Positions 8,144 to 16,937 of a DNA stretch of 64,000 nt are shown piece by piece. Position 1 is the first letter of the stretch. Each line of letters opens with the position of its first letter. Position numbers and translations under genes: made by a program. The DNA comes from Centipeda flueggei ATCC 43531. Its GTDB lineage: Bacteria > Bacillota > Negativicutes > Selenomonadales > Selenomonadaceae. Below the pieces are notes generated by a model that saw only the letters and a list, made by a program, of their open reading frames with translations, was not told the origin of the DNA and ran no database searches. Location of the stretch: assembly GCF_000160695.1 (NCBI RefSeq), contig NZ_GG694010.1:141163-205162 (forward strand). Reading direction: 5' to 3'.

Positions 8144-9514
8144 AATATTTTTTGGCATGGCGCACCTAAGGGCATCGCCAATCGTCTCTGCCCCCAGCAA
8201 ATCCATTTCCGGAAACTTTCCTTTCAGCTGGCGATAGTTCTTCATTGGCAAAAGTGCCGCATGAAAGCCGAGCCGCATTGCTTCGGCAATGCGCTGCTCC
8301 GCCTGCGAGACAGCGCGCACCTCCCCCGAGAGCCCGACCTCCCCGCAGACGACCATCTGCGGGCGCGGCAGACGCCCCGCAAAACTCGATGCCATCGCAA
8401 CACAAAGGGCAAGATCGGCCGCAGGCTCATCAAGACGGATACCGCCCGCGACCTTCACATAGACATCGGCAGCACCGATGGGCAGGCGTACGCGTTTCTC
8501 AAGAACGGCAAGCAGCAGCTGAATACGCTTGACATCCACAGAGTCTGCCGTACGACGCGGCGGCTGATAGGGCGTCGGTGCAACCAATGCCTGTACCTCT
8601 ACGAGCAGAGGGCGGGTTCCCTCTACGGTCGGAACGATAATTGAACCGCTCTCGGGGGCACGCTCCGAGAGAAAGAGTTTCGACGCATCGGGTACATCGA
8701 CCAGCCCCACATCCCGCATCTCAAAGAGCCCCAATTCATTCGTGCTGCCGAAACGATTTTTCACGGCACGCAGCACACGATACTCAGCGTTTCGCTCCCC
8801 CTCAAAGTAGAGTACGGTATCCACGATATGTTCCAGAACCCGTGGTCCCGCCAGACTTCCTTCCTTTGTCACGTGGCCAATGACAAAAACCGCGATGCCC
8901 GCTGTCTTCGCGACACGCATCAACTCCATGGCACACTCGCGCACCTGTGAGACACTGCCTGGCGCGCTCTCAATGTCGGGACGATACATCGTCTGGATGG
9001 AATCAATGATAATAAGTGCAGGCTTCACATGTTCCGCATGCGCGCAGATCGCATCGAGATTCGTCTCACTGACAACGAGCAGCTCATCCGCCACAGCCTG
9101 CAGACGGTCGGCACGCATTCGGATCTGACGTGCACTCTCCTCCCCTGTCACATAGAGAACACGTCGTCCTTTCCGCGCAATATCCGCCGAGGCGCGCAGG
9201 GTAAGGCTCGACTTACCGACACCAGGATCTCCCACAATGAGCACGATGGAGCCAGGGATTACACCGCCGCCAAGAACACGGTCAAGCTCGCCTGATCCGG
9301 TCGAAAAACGCGGCAGATCCTCCGCACGGATCTCTGCGATCGGCTGCGGAGGTTCCCCTGCTGAAGCGACGCCCCGTCGTTCCTCCGCCGGGGGGACGAC
9401 AACCTCCTCCGCCATCGTATTCCATGCACCACAGCTGGGACATTTGCCCATCCAGCGCGTGTTGTCGTATCCGCAGTTCTGACAGACATACATCATCTTT
9501 TTTTTCTTTGCCAT
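8141..9514 (-). CDS. radA: DNA repair protein RadA (Sms)
   Basis: A RecA-related ATPase and branch-migration helicase used in recombinational repair, 457 residues. It opens with a zinc finger CQNCGYDN...CPSCGAW (Cys at 11, 14, 25, 28). Walker A is GDPGVGKSS (95-103), and the RadA-specific KNRFG motif follows in VKNRFGSTNELG. A Lon-protease-like domain forms the C-terminus (ADVYVKVAGGIRLDEPAADL). I chose ATG 9514, with GGAGAG just upstream. A longer frame back to 9589 runs through the clpC terminator hairpin and is an artefact. Confidence 0.95.
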   Translation of the reverse strand: MAKKKKMMYVCQNCGYDNTRWMGKCPSCGAWNTMAEEVVVPPAEERRGVASAGEPPQPIAEIRAEDLPRFSTGSGELDRVLGGGVIPGSIVLIVGDPGVGKSSLTLRASADIARKGRRVLYVTGEESARQIRMRADRLQAVADELLVVSETNLDAICAHAEHVKPALIIIDSIQTMYRPDIESAPGSVSQVRECAMELMRVAKTAGIAVFVIGHVTKEGSLAGPRVLEHIVDTVLYFEGERNAEYRVLRAVKNRFGSTNELGLFEMRDVGLVDVPDASKLFLSERAPESGSIIVPTVEGTRPLLVEVQALVAPTPYQPPRRTADSVDVKRIQLLLAVLEKRVRLPIGAADVYVKVAGGIRLDEPAADLALCVAMASSFAGRLPRPQMVVCGEVGLSGEVRAVSQAEQRIAEAMRLGFHAALLPMKNYRQLKGKFPEMDLLGAETIGDALRCAMPKNI

Positions 9515-9543
9515 AATCTCTCCATCAAAAGGAACACAAGAAA

Positions 9544-9583
9544 GGGCTGCTGCACGAGGTAGTCGACCTTCATGCAGCAGCCC
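9544..9583 (-). terminator. Terminator hairpin after clpC
   Basis: On the minus strand GGGCTGCTGCATGAAGG and CCTCGTGCAGCAGCCC pair, followed by TTTCTTGT. The weak T-tract and the position 30 nt before radA suggest partial readthrough into radA. It is a member of the related hairpin family. Confidence 0.7.
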
Positions 9584-9589
9584 CTTCAT

Positions 9590-9700
9590 TCACCGAGACA
9601 GAATCAGCCGCCGCGCAGAGCGCACAAGCCAGTACAGCGACCAGCCGAAATTAAGAAAAAAATCACCCAGTCGTCCAAGTCGTGAGTGCGGAGCAAGCAC
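9590..9700 (-). CDS. Possible small cationic membrane-active protein
   Basis: A possible 36-residue protein starting at GTG 9700, eleven bases after the clpC stop, with AGGGGG just before it. The sequence alternates hydrophobic and basic residues (DFFLNFGWSLYWLV, then RSARRLILSR), so it could be an amphipathic or membrane helix. An alternative frame from ATG 9714 (overlapping the clpC stop as ATGA) also gives 36 residues. It sits before the terminator, so it would be co-transcribed with clpC. No family is recognised, and it may be non-coding. Confidence 0.25.
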   Translation of the reverse strand: MLAPHSRLGRLGDFFLNFGWSLYWLVRSARRLILSR

Positions 9701-9710
9701 ATTGCCCCCT

Positions 9711-12212
9711 TCATGCCTCACGGCAAGGCTCCTTTTTCCCATTCTTCGCACGGCGGTTGCGTGTCTTATCCCTTTTGACGAAATTCAGTCCATCTCCGAG
9801 CTTGCGCACAGAAATGCTGTCCCCCGACGCAAAGTCACGGGCAAGGATGTGCTCGGCAAGTGCGTCCTCAATGTTTTTCTGAATGGCTCGCCGCAGCGGA
9901 CGTGCACCGAACTTGACATCTGCGCCCTTTGCAATGAGTACCCGTTTGGCCGACGGGCTGACCTCGATATTGATCTTTTGCTCGGCAAGGCGTACCTTCA
10001 CATCACGGAGCAGGATATCCACGATCTTCGACAGCTCAGGCTCTCCAAGCGCATTGAATACGATCATATCGTCTACACGGTTGAGGAACTCCGGGCGGAA
10101 AATCTTCCGTACCTCTTCGAGAACACGTTTCTTCGCCTGTTCTTCATCCGCCCTCGCCTGTAGTCCGACAGCAAAACCGATGGTTCCGCGCGTCGAGCGC
10201 AGGTGATCGGCTCCTGCATTCGAGGTCATAATGATGATCGTATTGCGGAAGTCCGTGACACGTCCCTGTCCATCTGTCAGACGTCCATCCTCAAGCACCT
10301 GCAGCAGCATGTGGAACACATCCGGATGTGCCTTCTCCACTTCGTCAAAGAGAATAATGGAAAACGGCTTGCGCCGCACAGCATCCGTGAGCTGACCGCC
10401 CTCCTCATAGCCGACATAGCCCGGAGGCGCACCGACGAGGCGTGCCGTTGTATGCTTCTCCATATACTCAGACATATCGAAGCGGATGATTGCCTCCTCT
10501 GTCCCGAATACCGCCTCAGCGAGGGCCCGTGCAAGCTCGGTTTTGCCAACACCGGTCGCACCAAGAAAGAGGAACGAACCAATCGGGCGGCGCGGATCCT
10601 TCACCCCGGCGCGGGCGCGGCGCACAGCACGCGCGACCGCACGTACTGCTTCATCCTGCCCGATGACACGGCGTCCAATGTGCGTCTCAAGAGCAAGAAG
10701 CCGATCTGACTCCTTCGCCGCGATGCGCTGGACAGGAATTCCTGTCCACTGTGCCACCACATCAGCAATGTCATTCTCCGTCACACGAATCTCCGTACGT
10801 GTATCTTCGCTCCTGCGGGATGCCTCGAGTTTTGCGTGCAGCTCCTTCTCACGGTCGCGCAGTTTTGCTGCCGTCTCATAGTCCTGTCGACTGATCGCCG
10901 TATTCTTGTCCTTCACAACTCCCGCTATTTCGCGGCGCAGTCCAACCAGTTTATCCGTTCCCCCGACGCTCTTCATACGTACACGGGATGCTGCCTCATC
11001 CATCAGATCAATCGCCTTATCCGGCAGGAAGCGATCCGTCAGATAGCGCCGGGAGAGACGCACTGCCGCCGTAACGGCACCATCCTCAATACGTGCATGG
11101 TGGAACTCCTCGTAGCGTCCGCGCAGCCCGAGAAGGATCTGCTCGGCATCCGCCTCGCCCGGCTCATCCACTGTGACAGTCTGGAAACGTCGGGCAAGCG
11201 CACCATCCTTGGCAAAATACTTCTTATACTCGCTCAGCGTTGTTGCACCGATAATCTGCATCTGTCCGCGCGCAAGGGCAGGCTTCAGGATATTCGCCGC
11301 ATCGAGCGCACCTTCGGCACCGCCCGCACGGATGAGCGTATGAATTTCATCGATGAAAAGGATGATGTTCTTTGCCTTAACGACATCATCCACCACATTT
11401 TTCAAACGTTCCTCGAACTCTCCGCGGTACTTTGTCCCCGCCACAAGTGCTGTCATCGACAGCGTCACGATGCGCTTATCCTCGAGCAAGAACGGCACCT
11501 CTCCTGCAGCAATGCGGCGCGCCAGCCCTTCGGCGATGGCTGTCTTGCCAACGCCTGCCTCACCAAGCAGAAGCGGGTTGTTCTTCGTGCGCCGCGCAAG
11601 AATCTGGATCACGCGGTCGATCTCTGCCGTGCGTCCGATCACGGGATCAAGTTCTCCGCCGCCCGCTGCCGCAGTCAGGTCGGTACCATACTTCTTCAGT
11701 GAGGCAGGCAGCCCTTTACGACTGTCCTTTCCGGTCTTGCGGCGTGCTGATCTCTCTTTCGGTGCCTCCTCCGTATCTTCCATCTGGGCACGCACATCAT
11801 TCTGCAGTGCCTCGATGTCCACGTTAAGATCTTCCAGCGTCTGTATGGCTGTCCCCTCACCCTCTGCGAGCAGACTAAGCAGGATGTGCTCTGTCGTCAC
11901 AAAGGAGCGTTCCTCACGCGCGGTGTCAATCGCTCCCTGCATGACACGTTGGGCGCGCCGCGTATAGTAGGGCGTCTCCTCCGGGGTCAAGACATCTTGA
12001 AAACCGTCCCCTTCCCGAATCACCTGCTCCGCACTGTCGTAGTCTACACCGCACTTATCCAATGCCTCGGCTGCAGTCGTGTCACGCATGTGCAGAATCC
12101 CAAGCAGGAGCTGACCGGTACCGATGTACCCCTTGCCGCGCCGCTGCGCAATATACTGTGAAAACTCTACGGCTTTAATCGCCGCCTGTGTGAAAAATTG
12201 ACGGTAGTTCAA
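9711..12212 (-). CDS. clpC: ATP-dependent Clp protease ATP-binding subunit ClpC
   Basis: The AAA+ unfoldase that feeds substrates to ClpP, 833 residues. In order: a ClpN double repeat (1-145), AAA1 with Walker A GEAGVGKT (about 218-225), a linker with a UVR-like coiled middle region ([21 protein letters not shown]), and AAA2 with Walker A GATGVGKT. The arrangement AAA1-UVR-AAA2 marks ClpC rather than ClpB or ClpA. The start codon is TTG with AAGGAGGGG upstream. It is the last gene of ctsR-mcsA-mcsB-clpC. McsB phospho-arginine marks are read by the ClpC N-domain in Bacillus, and the same is likely here. Confidence 0.96.
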   Translation of the reverse strand: MNYRQFFTQAAIKAVEFSQYIAQRRGKGYIGTGQLLLGILHMRDTTAAEALDKCGVDYDSAEQVIREGDGFQDVLTPEETPYYTRRAQRVMQGAIDTAREERSFVTTEHILLSLLAEGEGTAIQTLEDLNVDIEALQNDVRAQMEDTEEAPKERSARRKTGKDSRKGLPASLKKYGTDLTAAAGGGELDPVIGRTAEIDRVIQILARRTKNNPLLLGEAGVGKTAIAEGLARRIAAGEVPFLLEDKRIVTLSMTALVAGTKYRGEFEERLKNVVDDVVKAKNIILFIDEIHTLIRAGGAEGALDAANILKPALARGQMQIIGATTLSEYKKYFAKDGALARRFQTVTVDEPGEADAEQILLGLRGRYEEFHHARIEDGAVTAAVRLSRRYLTDRFLPDKAIDLMDEAASRVRMKSVGGTDKLVGLRREIAGVVKDKNTAISRQDYETAAKLRDREKELHAKLEASRRSEDTRTEIRVTENDIADVVAQWTGIPVQRIAAKESDRLLALETHIGRRVIGQDEAVRAVARAVRRARAGVKDPRRPIGSFLFLGATGVGKTELARALAEAVFGTEEAIIRFDMSEYMEKHTTARLVGAPPGYVGYEEGGQLTDAVRRKPFSIILFDEVEKAHPDVFHMLLQVLEDGRLTDGQGRVTDFRNTIIIMTSNAGADHLRSTRGTIGFAVGLQARADEEQAKKRVLEEVRKIFRPEFLNRVDDMIVFNALGEPELSKIVDILLRDVKVRLAEQKINIEVSPSAKRVLIAKGADVKFGARPLRRAIQKNIEDALAEHILARDFASGDSISVRKLGDGLNFVKRDKTRNRRAKNGKKEPCREA

Positions 12213-12225
12213 GCTGTTCCCCTCC

Positions 12226-13296
12226 TTACCCCTGCGTTTTATATTTATCTAAAATTGCCCGTACACGCGCTGCGCGCATGCCGGCGATCTCCCCCGCTGT
12301 ATACTCTTCATTGCCCGCCATATAACGGATATAGGCATCATGTACCGCCACGGCAATCTCACCATAGCAATCCCCCGATACGCCGGTGATGATCCCTCGA
12401 TCTATACCATAACGCACACGCGAGAGCAGGTCAAGTGTTTCCTGCTCCGTCAGCGAACGTGCATAAGACAAAATTCCAAGAGCACGCCAAACACCATCCT
12501 CGACACTGTCCTTGCCGACGTAGGACAGAGCCTTGCGTGCGCGGCGTTCATGTGCGGCGATCTCCCCGACCGCCGTGCGCAGGTTTTCAATAATCTCCGC
12601 CTCGGCATAACCGAGCGTCAGCTGGTTCGAGATTTTATAGAGATGTGCGCCCTCAGCACCGCCGTGAAGCGGCTGGACAGCAAGCCCGAGCTGGGGAAAT
12701 GAGTGGATGATGTTTTCTATATTCCGAGTGTAGACGAGCCCCGGAAGATGAACAATCACCGAGGCGCGCAATCCCGTGCCAAGATTGGTCGGCTGAGCGG
12801 TCAGATAGCCCATCCGCTCATCAAAGGCAAGATCGAGCCGCGCTTCGATGAAATCATCTGCCCGCGCCGCCGTCTGAAATGCCTGTGCAGGAGAAAGCCC
12901 CGGCGTCATTGCCTGGATATGCAGGTGGTCATCTTCATTGACAAGGATGCCAATCCCCATATCCGCACTGATGTACGCCATGCGGTGCGGCTGGTCGGCA
13001 GTGAACTTCTCACTGATGAGCTGCTTCCCGATCAAGACCTCCCGCTGAACATCCGACAGTTCATCGATGACGATGCGCTCAAAGGTCTGTCCGAATGCCG
13101 TGCCAAGATCCGCAAGGACATTATCCAAAATCCGTTGTATCTCTGCCAGCTGTGCATCATCAGCACGCCCCGGAAAAGGAAGCCGCACCAAATTGCGCGC
13201 AAGACGTACGCGGCTCGACAGCACAACATCACTGTCCTGTCCGGCGGCACCAAACCACGGAAGCTGTTCCGCACGCAGGAGATCCTCAAGTGCCAT
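12226..13296 (-). CDS. mcsB: Protein-arginine kinase McsB
   Basis: It phosphorylates arginine side chains on damaged or regulatory proteins, including CtsR, marking them for ClpCP. The 356-residue protein has the phosphagen-kinase fold with the nucleotide-binding stretch SSRVRLARNL, the loop RMAYISADMGIGILVNEDDHL and the guanidino-kinase-like PTNLGTGLRASV. I chose ATG 13296, which overlaps the mcsA end by 11 nt and has GGAGG 10 nt upstream. A longer frame to 13722 reads through mcsA out of frame and is not real. Confidence 0.95.
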   Translation of the reverse strand: MALEDLLRAEQLPWFGAAGQDSDVVLSSRVRLARNLVRLPFPGRADDAQLAEIQRILDNVLADLGTAFGQTFERIVIDELSDVQREVLIGKQLISEKFTADQPHRMAYISADMGIGILVNEDDHLHIQAMTPGLSPAQAFQTAARADDFIEARLDLAFDERMGYLTAQPTNLGTGLRASVIVHLPGLVYTRNIENIIHSFPQLGLAVQPLHGGAEGAHLYKISNQLTLGYAEAEIIENLRTAVGEIAAHERRARKALSYVGKDSVEDGVWRALGILSYARSLTEQETLDLLSRVRYGIDRGIITGVSGDCYGEIAVAVHDAYIRYMAGNEEYTAGEIAGMRAARVRAILDKYKTQG

Positions 13297-13816
13297 GGCC
13301 GTTCGCCTCCATACGCTGCTCCAATGCACGAATCCGATCGCGCAGCTCTGCCGCCTTCTCGTACTCCTCATTGGCAACTGCTTCCTTGAGGCCCGTGCGC
13401 AGCTGCTCTGCCTCCCGACGCAGCATAATATCACTGCCGGAGCGTCGCGGAATCTTGCCGCGATGAATGCTCGCCCCATGAATCCTCCGCAGCAGCGGTG
13501 CAAGTTCGTGTTGGAACGTCTCATAACAGACGGAACATCCAATCTGCCCTGTCTTCGAAAGATCGGCAAAACGCATCCCACAGTTGGGACAGGTAATGCT
13601 GGGAACGTCATCCTCCTCTGTGCTCTCCTGCTGATTGCTGCCAAAGAGACCCTTGAGAAAATCCTCCGCTGAGACATTCTCCTGCTGAGCGCGAAGAATC
13701 GACGCACCATAGCGCGCGGCACAGTTCATACAGATGTTTTTTTCGCTCCGACCACCCGGACCAATCTGCACAATGTGTACAATCGCCTCATTGCGGCCGC
13801 ATTCCTCACAAATCAT
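13286..13816 (-). CDS. mcsA: McsA, activator of McsB (zinc-finger/UVR protein)
   Basis: A 176-residue zinc-binding activator of the arginine kinase McsB. Four CxxC pairs are visible: CEEC (3-6), CMNC (29-32), CPNC and CSVC. A C-terminal UvrB/UvrC-type motif lies in the helix EEYEKAAELRDRIRALEQ. It is the second gene of the stress operon, between ctsR and mcsB. Confidence 0.93.
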   Translation of the reverse strand: MICEECGRNEAIVHIVQIGPGGRSEKNICMNCAARYGASILRAQQENVSAEDFLKGLFGSNQQESTEEDDVPSITCPNCGMRFADLSKTGQIGCSVCYETFQHELAPLLRRIHGASIHRGKIPRRSGSDIMLRREAEQLRTGLKEAVANEEYEKAAELRDRIRALEQRMEANGHGT

Positions 13817-13876
13817 TCGTGCGCTCCTTTTTCATCCGTCTGGACGACAGTTCCTTTATCTATATCTATCGAATAA

Positions 13877-14332
13877 CTAGGTAAATTTCTCCAGTGTCAA
13901 AAACATTGTTTTCAGCATCTGTACACGCTCTTTGGGATCAAGAGACTCTGCATGGAACAGCCCGGACACCATCTGCAGCATCAGGGCTGTCTCACGAGTC
14001 TCAATCATGCCGTGCTGCATCAAATATCGCAGCATGGTCTGCACTGCATCACAGTCCGTATGTTCGTCGATCTTCGACATCATATCACGGTAAACAAGAT
14101 CACGCAGCGGCACCTGTACGATACGGATAAAACCACCAAGCCCGCGCCGCGACTCCACCACAAAGCCCTTATCCTGCGTAAAACGCGTAGAGAGCACATA
14201 GCTGATCTGTGACGGCGCACACGAAATCTCATCAGCGATGTCCGTCCGGCGCAGCTCCACCTTTCCATCCTGACAGGCGGCGAGCTGGCGCAGAATATAC
14301 GACTCGATCATATCGGCAATGTTGCTCATCAT
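13877..14332 (-). CDS. ctsR: CtsR, repressor of class III stress genes
   Basis: A 151-residue winged-helix repressor of clp genes that is inactivated by heat or by McsB. The N-terminal DNA-binding region has the family pattern IADMIESYILRQL...SQISYVLSTRF and the wing motif VESRRGLGGFIRI with the glycine-rich turn that senses temperature in the Bacillus protein. The C-terminal half (RDMMSKIDE...) matches the dimer/McsB-contact domain. Two adjacent ATGs (14332, 14329) are possible, with GAAGGTGG upstream. It is first in the operon and likely represses its own promoter. Confidence 0.95.
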   Translation of the reverse strand: MMSNIADMIESYILRQLAACQDGKVELRRTDIADEISCAPSQISYVLSTRFTQDKGFVVESRRGLGGFIRIVQVPLRDLVYRDMMSKIDEHTDCDAVQTMLRYLMQHGMIETRETALMLQMVSGLFHAESLDPKERVQMLKTMFLTLEKFT

Positions 14333-14371
14333 ACCACCTTCTTTTGCTTACTCCTAATTGTGATCTCTACC

Positions 14372-14403
14372 ATTATATTTGACTTTTTGATTTTTGTCAA
14401 ATA
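14372..14403 (-). promoter_or_regulatory. Consensus promoter and CtsR-type operator of the ctsR operon
   Basis: TTGACA (14395-14400) and TATAAT (14372-14377) with a 17-nt spacer form a perfect consensus promoter. A perfect inverted repeat TATTTGAC-N12-GTCAAATA (14376-14403) overlays it. The arms contain the GTCAAA heptad core recognised by CtsR, although Bacillus operators are usually direct heptad repeats. Autorepression is inferred. Confidence 0.8.
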
Positions 14404-14559
14404 CAACTTATATCACATCATCTCCCTCTCCGCGAAAAAACTTGTTGTCATTTTTGCTCCGTCCACAAAATGTCAGAGATTCGGACAATAGTTCCGTCGG
14501 CAGATTTATCTCCATGCACGACATGAAAGCAATGCGCCAAGCTGCAAAATATATTGGGA

Positions 14560-14890
14560 ATGAGGAAATCGAAAGAACAATTTAAGGGCACAAACGGATG
14601 GTATTTCCGAAATGAACTTTCGACACGATACCCGAAACAAAAGACAGGACTCTACTTTGAGCTTGAGGTCGGTGCAGTCTGCGGGTAAGGCACAGAGGTT
14701 CACAACAGCCACGTGACCGCAGACACTGTGCTCGGGCTGCGCGGAGCAACGGATACGCTTTCCTATGACGTATTCACGGCCGCGCCCATACAAAAAACCG
14801 AGGGATTCCGTACGCCGGATGACGTATGGGTTCTCCCTCGGGATGAAGTTCTGGGAAGAGTTATCCTCCAATAGGAATTTCACACACTGA
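14560..14890 (+). pseudogene. Remnant of ShlB/FhaC/HecB-type (TpsB) outer-membrane transporter
   Basis: A decayed C-terminal piece of a two-partner-secretion transporter. Translating from 14560 gives GTNGWYFRNELS, then LYFELEVGAVCG, an in-frame TAA, then VLGLRGATDTLSYDVFTAAP and IQKTEGFRT. This is the last strands of an FhaC/ShlB beta-barrel. A frameshift follows: the next frame reads TYGFSLGMKFWEE, the usual barrel end. The POTRA domains, most of the barrel and any partner TpsA are missing. It lies on the plus strand, against its neighbours. It is clearly inactive. Confidence 0.75.
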
Positions 14891-15081
14891 CGCACTCTGC
14901 CATGCTCGCCTAAAGGCGGCTGTCAAACTCTGCTGCGGACTCGCTTCTCACTTTGAGACTCTTAACGAACACTGCCAGCCGCTCAGACTGTACAGCCTTG
15001 ACAGAAATGGCTTCGTCACCTCATCAAGCCAAGCTGCGGCAGCATCACTGAACAGGGAAGATAACAACGCCCATAGAAATC
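14891..15081. other. Intergenic, nothing recognised
   Basis: About 190 bases between the TpsB relic and the flippase-like gene. I see no gene, tRNA or clear hairpin here. The adjoining stretch 14404-14559, upstream of the relic, also shows no supportable gene. Both may hold further decayed remnants. Confidence 0.4.
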
Positions 15082-16062
15082 TCAGTAACGCCGTAAGAAC
15101 TCACGCCCAAAAACAGTAATGGTGTAATAAAAGCCGATGAGAAACGGCAGATACTCAGCAATAAGCCGCCAACAAACTGCAACGATGCCGACCGTTCCTG
15201 CGGGGACGACAGCGGCAAAGAGGAGGACAAAGCCGCCCTCGGCAATTCCCGATCCGCCCGGTGTCGGGCTGAAATAGAGAAGCATATTAAGGAAGATCAT
15301 GCGTCCCATGACGGTATACCAGTCCGCATCGACAACGCCGAGGCCAAGGAGCAGACATGGAACGACCGCGTAGATACACAGGAGGTTCAGCCCCGACTCG
15401 ATGAATACAATGAGCATCTGGCGCGGTGCATCAAGCAGGAGTGAGATGGCGCTCTTCGTATCGCGGTATAGGGCAAATAGCTTGCGCCGGCGGCATTCAC
15501 GCAGCCGTCGGGCAAGACGTACGACGAGGTAGTCGAGATAGCCGCGCCGCGCACTGATGACAATGAGAATGATACCAAGAAATGCGGCAAGGGTTATCGC
15601 CATCAGCACATCGTTAGAGATTCCTGGAACGATTCCTTCGTCATGGAGGAAGATCAACGGCATACAAAGGGCAAGGAAAAAGATTGACAGCAGGGTTCGC
15701 ACAATGACGAGCACCGCCGCTTTCCCTGTCGGTACGCCCGCATGACGCAGGAACATGACCTGCGCCACAGCGCCCCCTGTCGCCCCTGGGGTAAGCAAAG
15801 CGAGGAAGTAATTGCCAAAGATCACCTGCACCGCCTGATACAGTGTAATGCGCTCGTTGGAAATGCGGACAAGATGCATCAGGCGGCTGCCGTCAAAAAA
15901 CATGCCAAGTGCTATAGCACAGAGGGCAAGCACGAGCGACCATGGCTGAAAACGCGTCAGATTGTGCAGAGTATTGATATCGACGGTGGTGTAAATGACG
16001 GCAGCAGAGATACCGACAACAAGAACAAAAAGGAGTAGGAAGCGCCGTATGAATTTCCCCAT
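15082..16062 (-). CDS. Flippase-like integral membrane protein (LPG_synthase_TM/UPF0104)
   Basis: A 326-residue polytopic membrane protein with about 8 hydrophobic helices. It fits the lysylphosphatidylglycerol-synthase transmembrane / AglD-like family. Family marks include NYFLALLTPGATGGAVAQVMFLRHAG in the first half and LYFSPTPGGSGIAEGGF in the second. Without the soluble aminoacyl-transferase domain of MprF, such proteins are thought to translocate or handle lipid-linked molecules. The substrate is unknown. It follows folE2 after an 86-nt gap filled by a nested inverted repeat. Confidence 0.75.
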   Translation of the reverse strand: MGKFIRRFLLLFVLVVGISAAVIYTTVDINTLHNLTRFQPWSLVLALCAIALGMFFDGSRLMHLVRISNERITLYQAVQVIFGNYFLALLTPGATGGAVAQVMFLRHAGVPTGKAAVLVIVRTLLSIFFLALCMPLIFLHDEGIVPGISNDVLMAITLAAFLGIILIVISARRGYLDYLVVRLARRLRECRRRKLFALYRDTKSAISLLLDAPRQMLIVFIESGLNLLCIYAVVPCLLLGLGVVDADWYTVMGRMIFLNMLLYFSPTPGGSGIAEGGFVLLFAAVVPAGTVGIVAVCWRLIAEYLPFLIGFYYTITVFGREFLRRY

Positions 16063-16091
16063 GGTTCGCCCCTCTCCCCCTTTCCCTGAGG

Positions 16092-16149
16092 AAGGAATCC
16101 TTGCGGACGCACTGATAATTCAGCGTCCTTGTGTTGTCCGTGATTCCTT
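16092..16149. repeat. Nested inverted repeat between folE2 and the flippase-like gene
   Basis: Outer arms AAGGAATC/GATTCCTT (16092-16099 and 16142-16149) enclose inner arms GGACGC/GCGTCC. No T-tract follows, so it is not a standard terminator. It could be an RNA stabiliser, attenuator or factor-binding site. Confidence 0.5.
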
Positions 16150-16937
16150 TAGTTCAAATATTCTTCATGTGCCGCAAAGGCATTGTGGCTGTGGATGGAC
16201 TCCTCATTCTCACAGGCGAGAGAGAAGTACGCAAGCCCCGGCAGCTGCCGCAGAGCAAGGACTGTATCCCGCAGGATATCCTCGACAAATTTCGGATGCT
16301 CGTACGCTTCCTCTGTGACGTATTTCTCATCGGCGCGCTTCAGCAGCGGATAGATGGGCGCAGAGCCCTGCTGTTCGAGAAGCGATGCCAGATCCTCGAT
16401 GTAGATACACGGCACGCCCTCATGGAAGCGAAGCCGCACGCGCGCCCGCGAGCGCTGATTGTGCGCCCCATAGGAGGAAATCTCCTTGCTGCACGGGCAG
16501 AGCGAGGTGAACGGCATGGACAGTCCCAGCTCAAACTCCATCGGCATGCCACGCCGCTTGCGTCCCGTAAAGGACGCATCGACATCGAGGAGAGAAGTGC
16601 GTCCACTGACGGGCGCACTCTTTTCGAGGAAGTAGGTAAATGCGAGCCGCACCTCTGCCGCCTCGGCCTGGAGACGATCGAGTGCCTCCGTGAGCATCGC
16701 ATCCATCTCCTCCTCGGCGAGAGGCTTCTCGCGCCACGGAAGCAGGATCTCAAGGAAACGACTCATATGCGTCCCCTTGAACTCCATCGGCAGGGAAACG
16801 GTGAAGGTAATCGTTGCCAGCACCTGCTGATAGCCGCCCGCCTGTTTTTTGATGAGAAAGGGAAGGCGCACGTCCTTGACCCCGACGCGCTGAATGGCGA
16901 TGCCGCGCCCGTCCTCCCTGCTCTGTACGTCCTGCAT
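16149..16937 (-). CDS. folE2: GTP cyclohydrolase FolE2 (type IB)
   Basis: It converts GTP to dihydroneopterin triphosphate, the first step of both folate and queuosine (preQ0) synthesis, 262 residues. The FolE2 pattern is visible: GVKDVRLPF near the N-terminus, GTHMSRFLEIL, and the metal-binding cysteine region SLCPCSKEISSYGAHNQRS. The start overlaps the queC stop as TGATG. FolE2 is metal-promiscuous and often replaces zinc-dependent FolE. Coupling to queC points to queuosine synthesis, with queE-queD 16 kb away completing preQ0. Confidence 0.93.
   Translation of the reverse strand: MQDVQSREDGRGIAIQRVGVKDVRLPFLIKKQAGGYQQVLATITFTVSLPMEFKGTHMSRFLEILLPWREKPLAEEEMDAMLTEALDRLQAEAAEVRLAFTYFLEKSAPVSGRTSLLDVDASFTGRKRRGMPMEFELGLSMPFTSLCPCSKEISSYGAHNQRSRARVRLRFHEGVPCIYIEDLASLLEQQGSAPIYPLLKRADEKYVTEEAYEHPKFVEDILRDTVLALRQLPGLAYFSLACENEESIHSHNAFAAHEEYLN

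Noticed and set aside
9515..9589. An N-terminal extension of RadA
   Set aside because: The added residues are translated from the clpC terminator hairpin. The same happens with the ABC permease extension at 56696-56743.
12226..13722. A 498-codon version of McsB
   Set aside because: The extra N-terminus overlaps mcsA out of frame. The McsB start at 13296 has a ribosome site and the usual N-terminus.
14506..14895. A 129-codon minus-strand frame beside ctsR
   Set aside because: It is the complement of the frame-broken TpsB relic, with no ribosome site or recognisable family.
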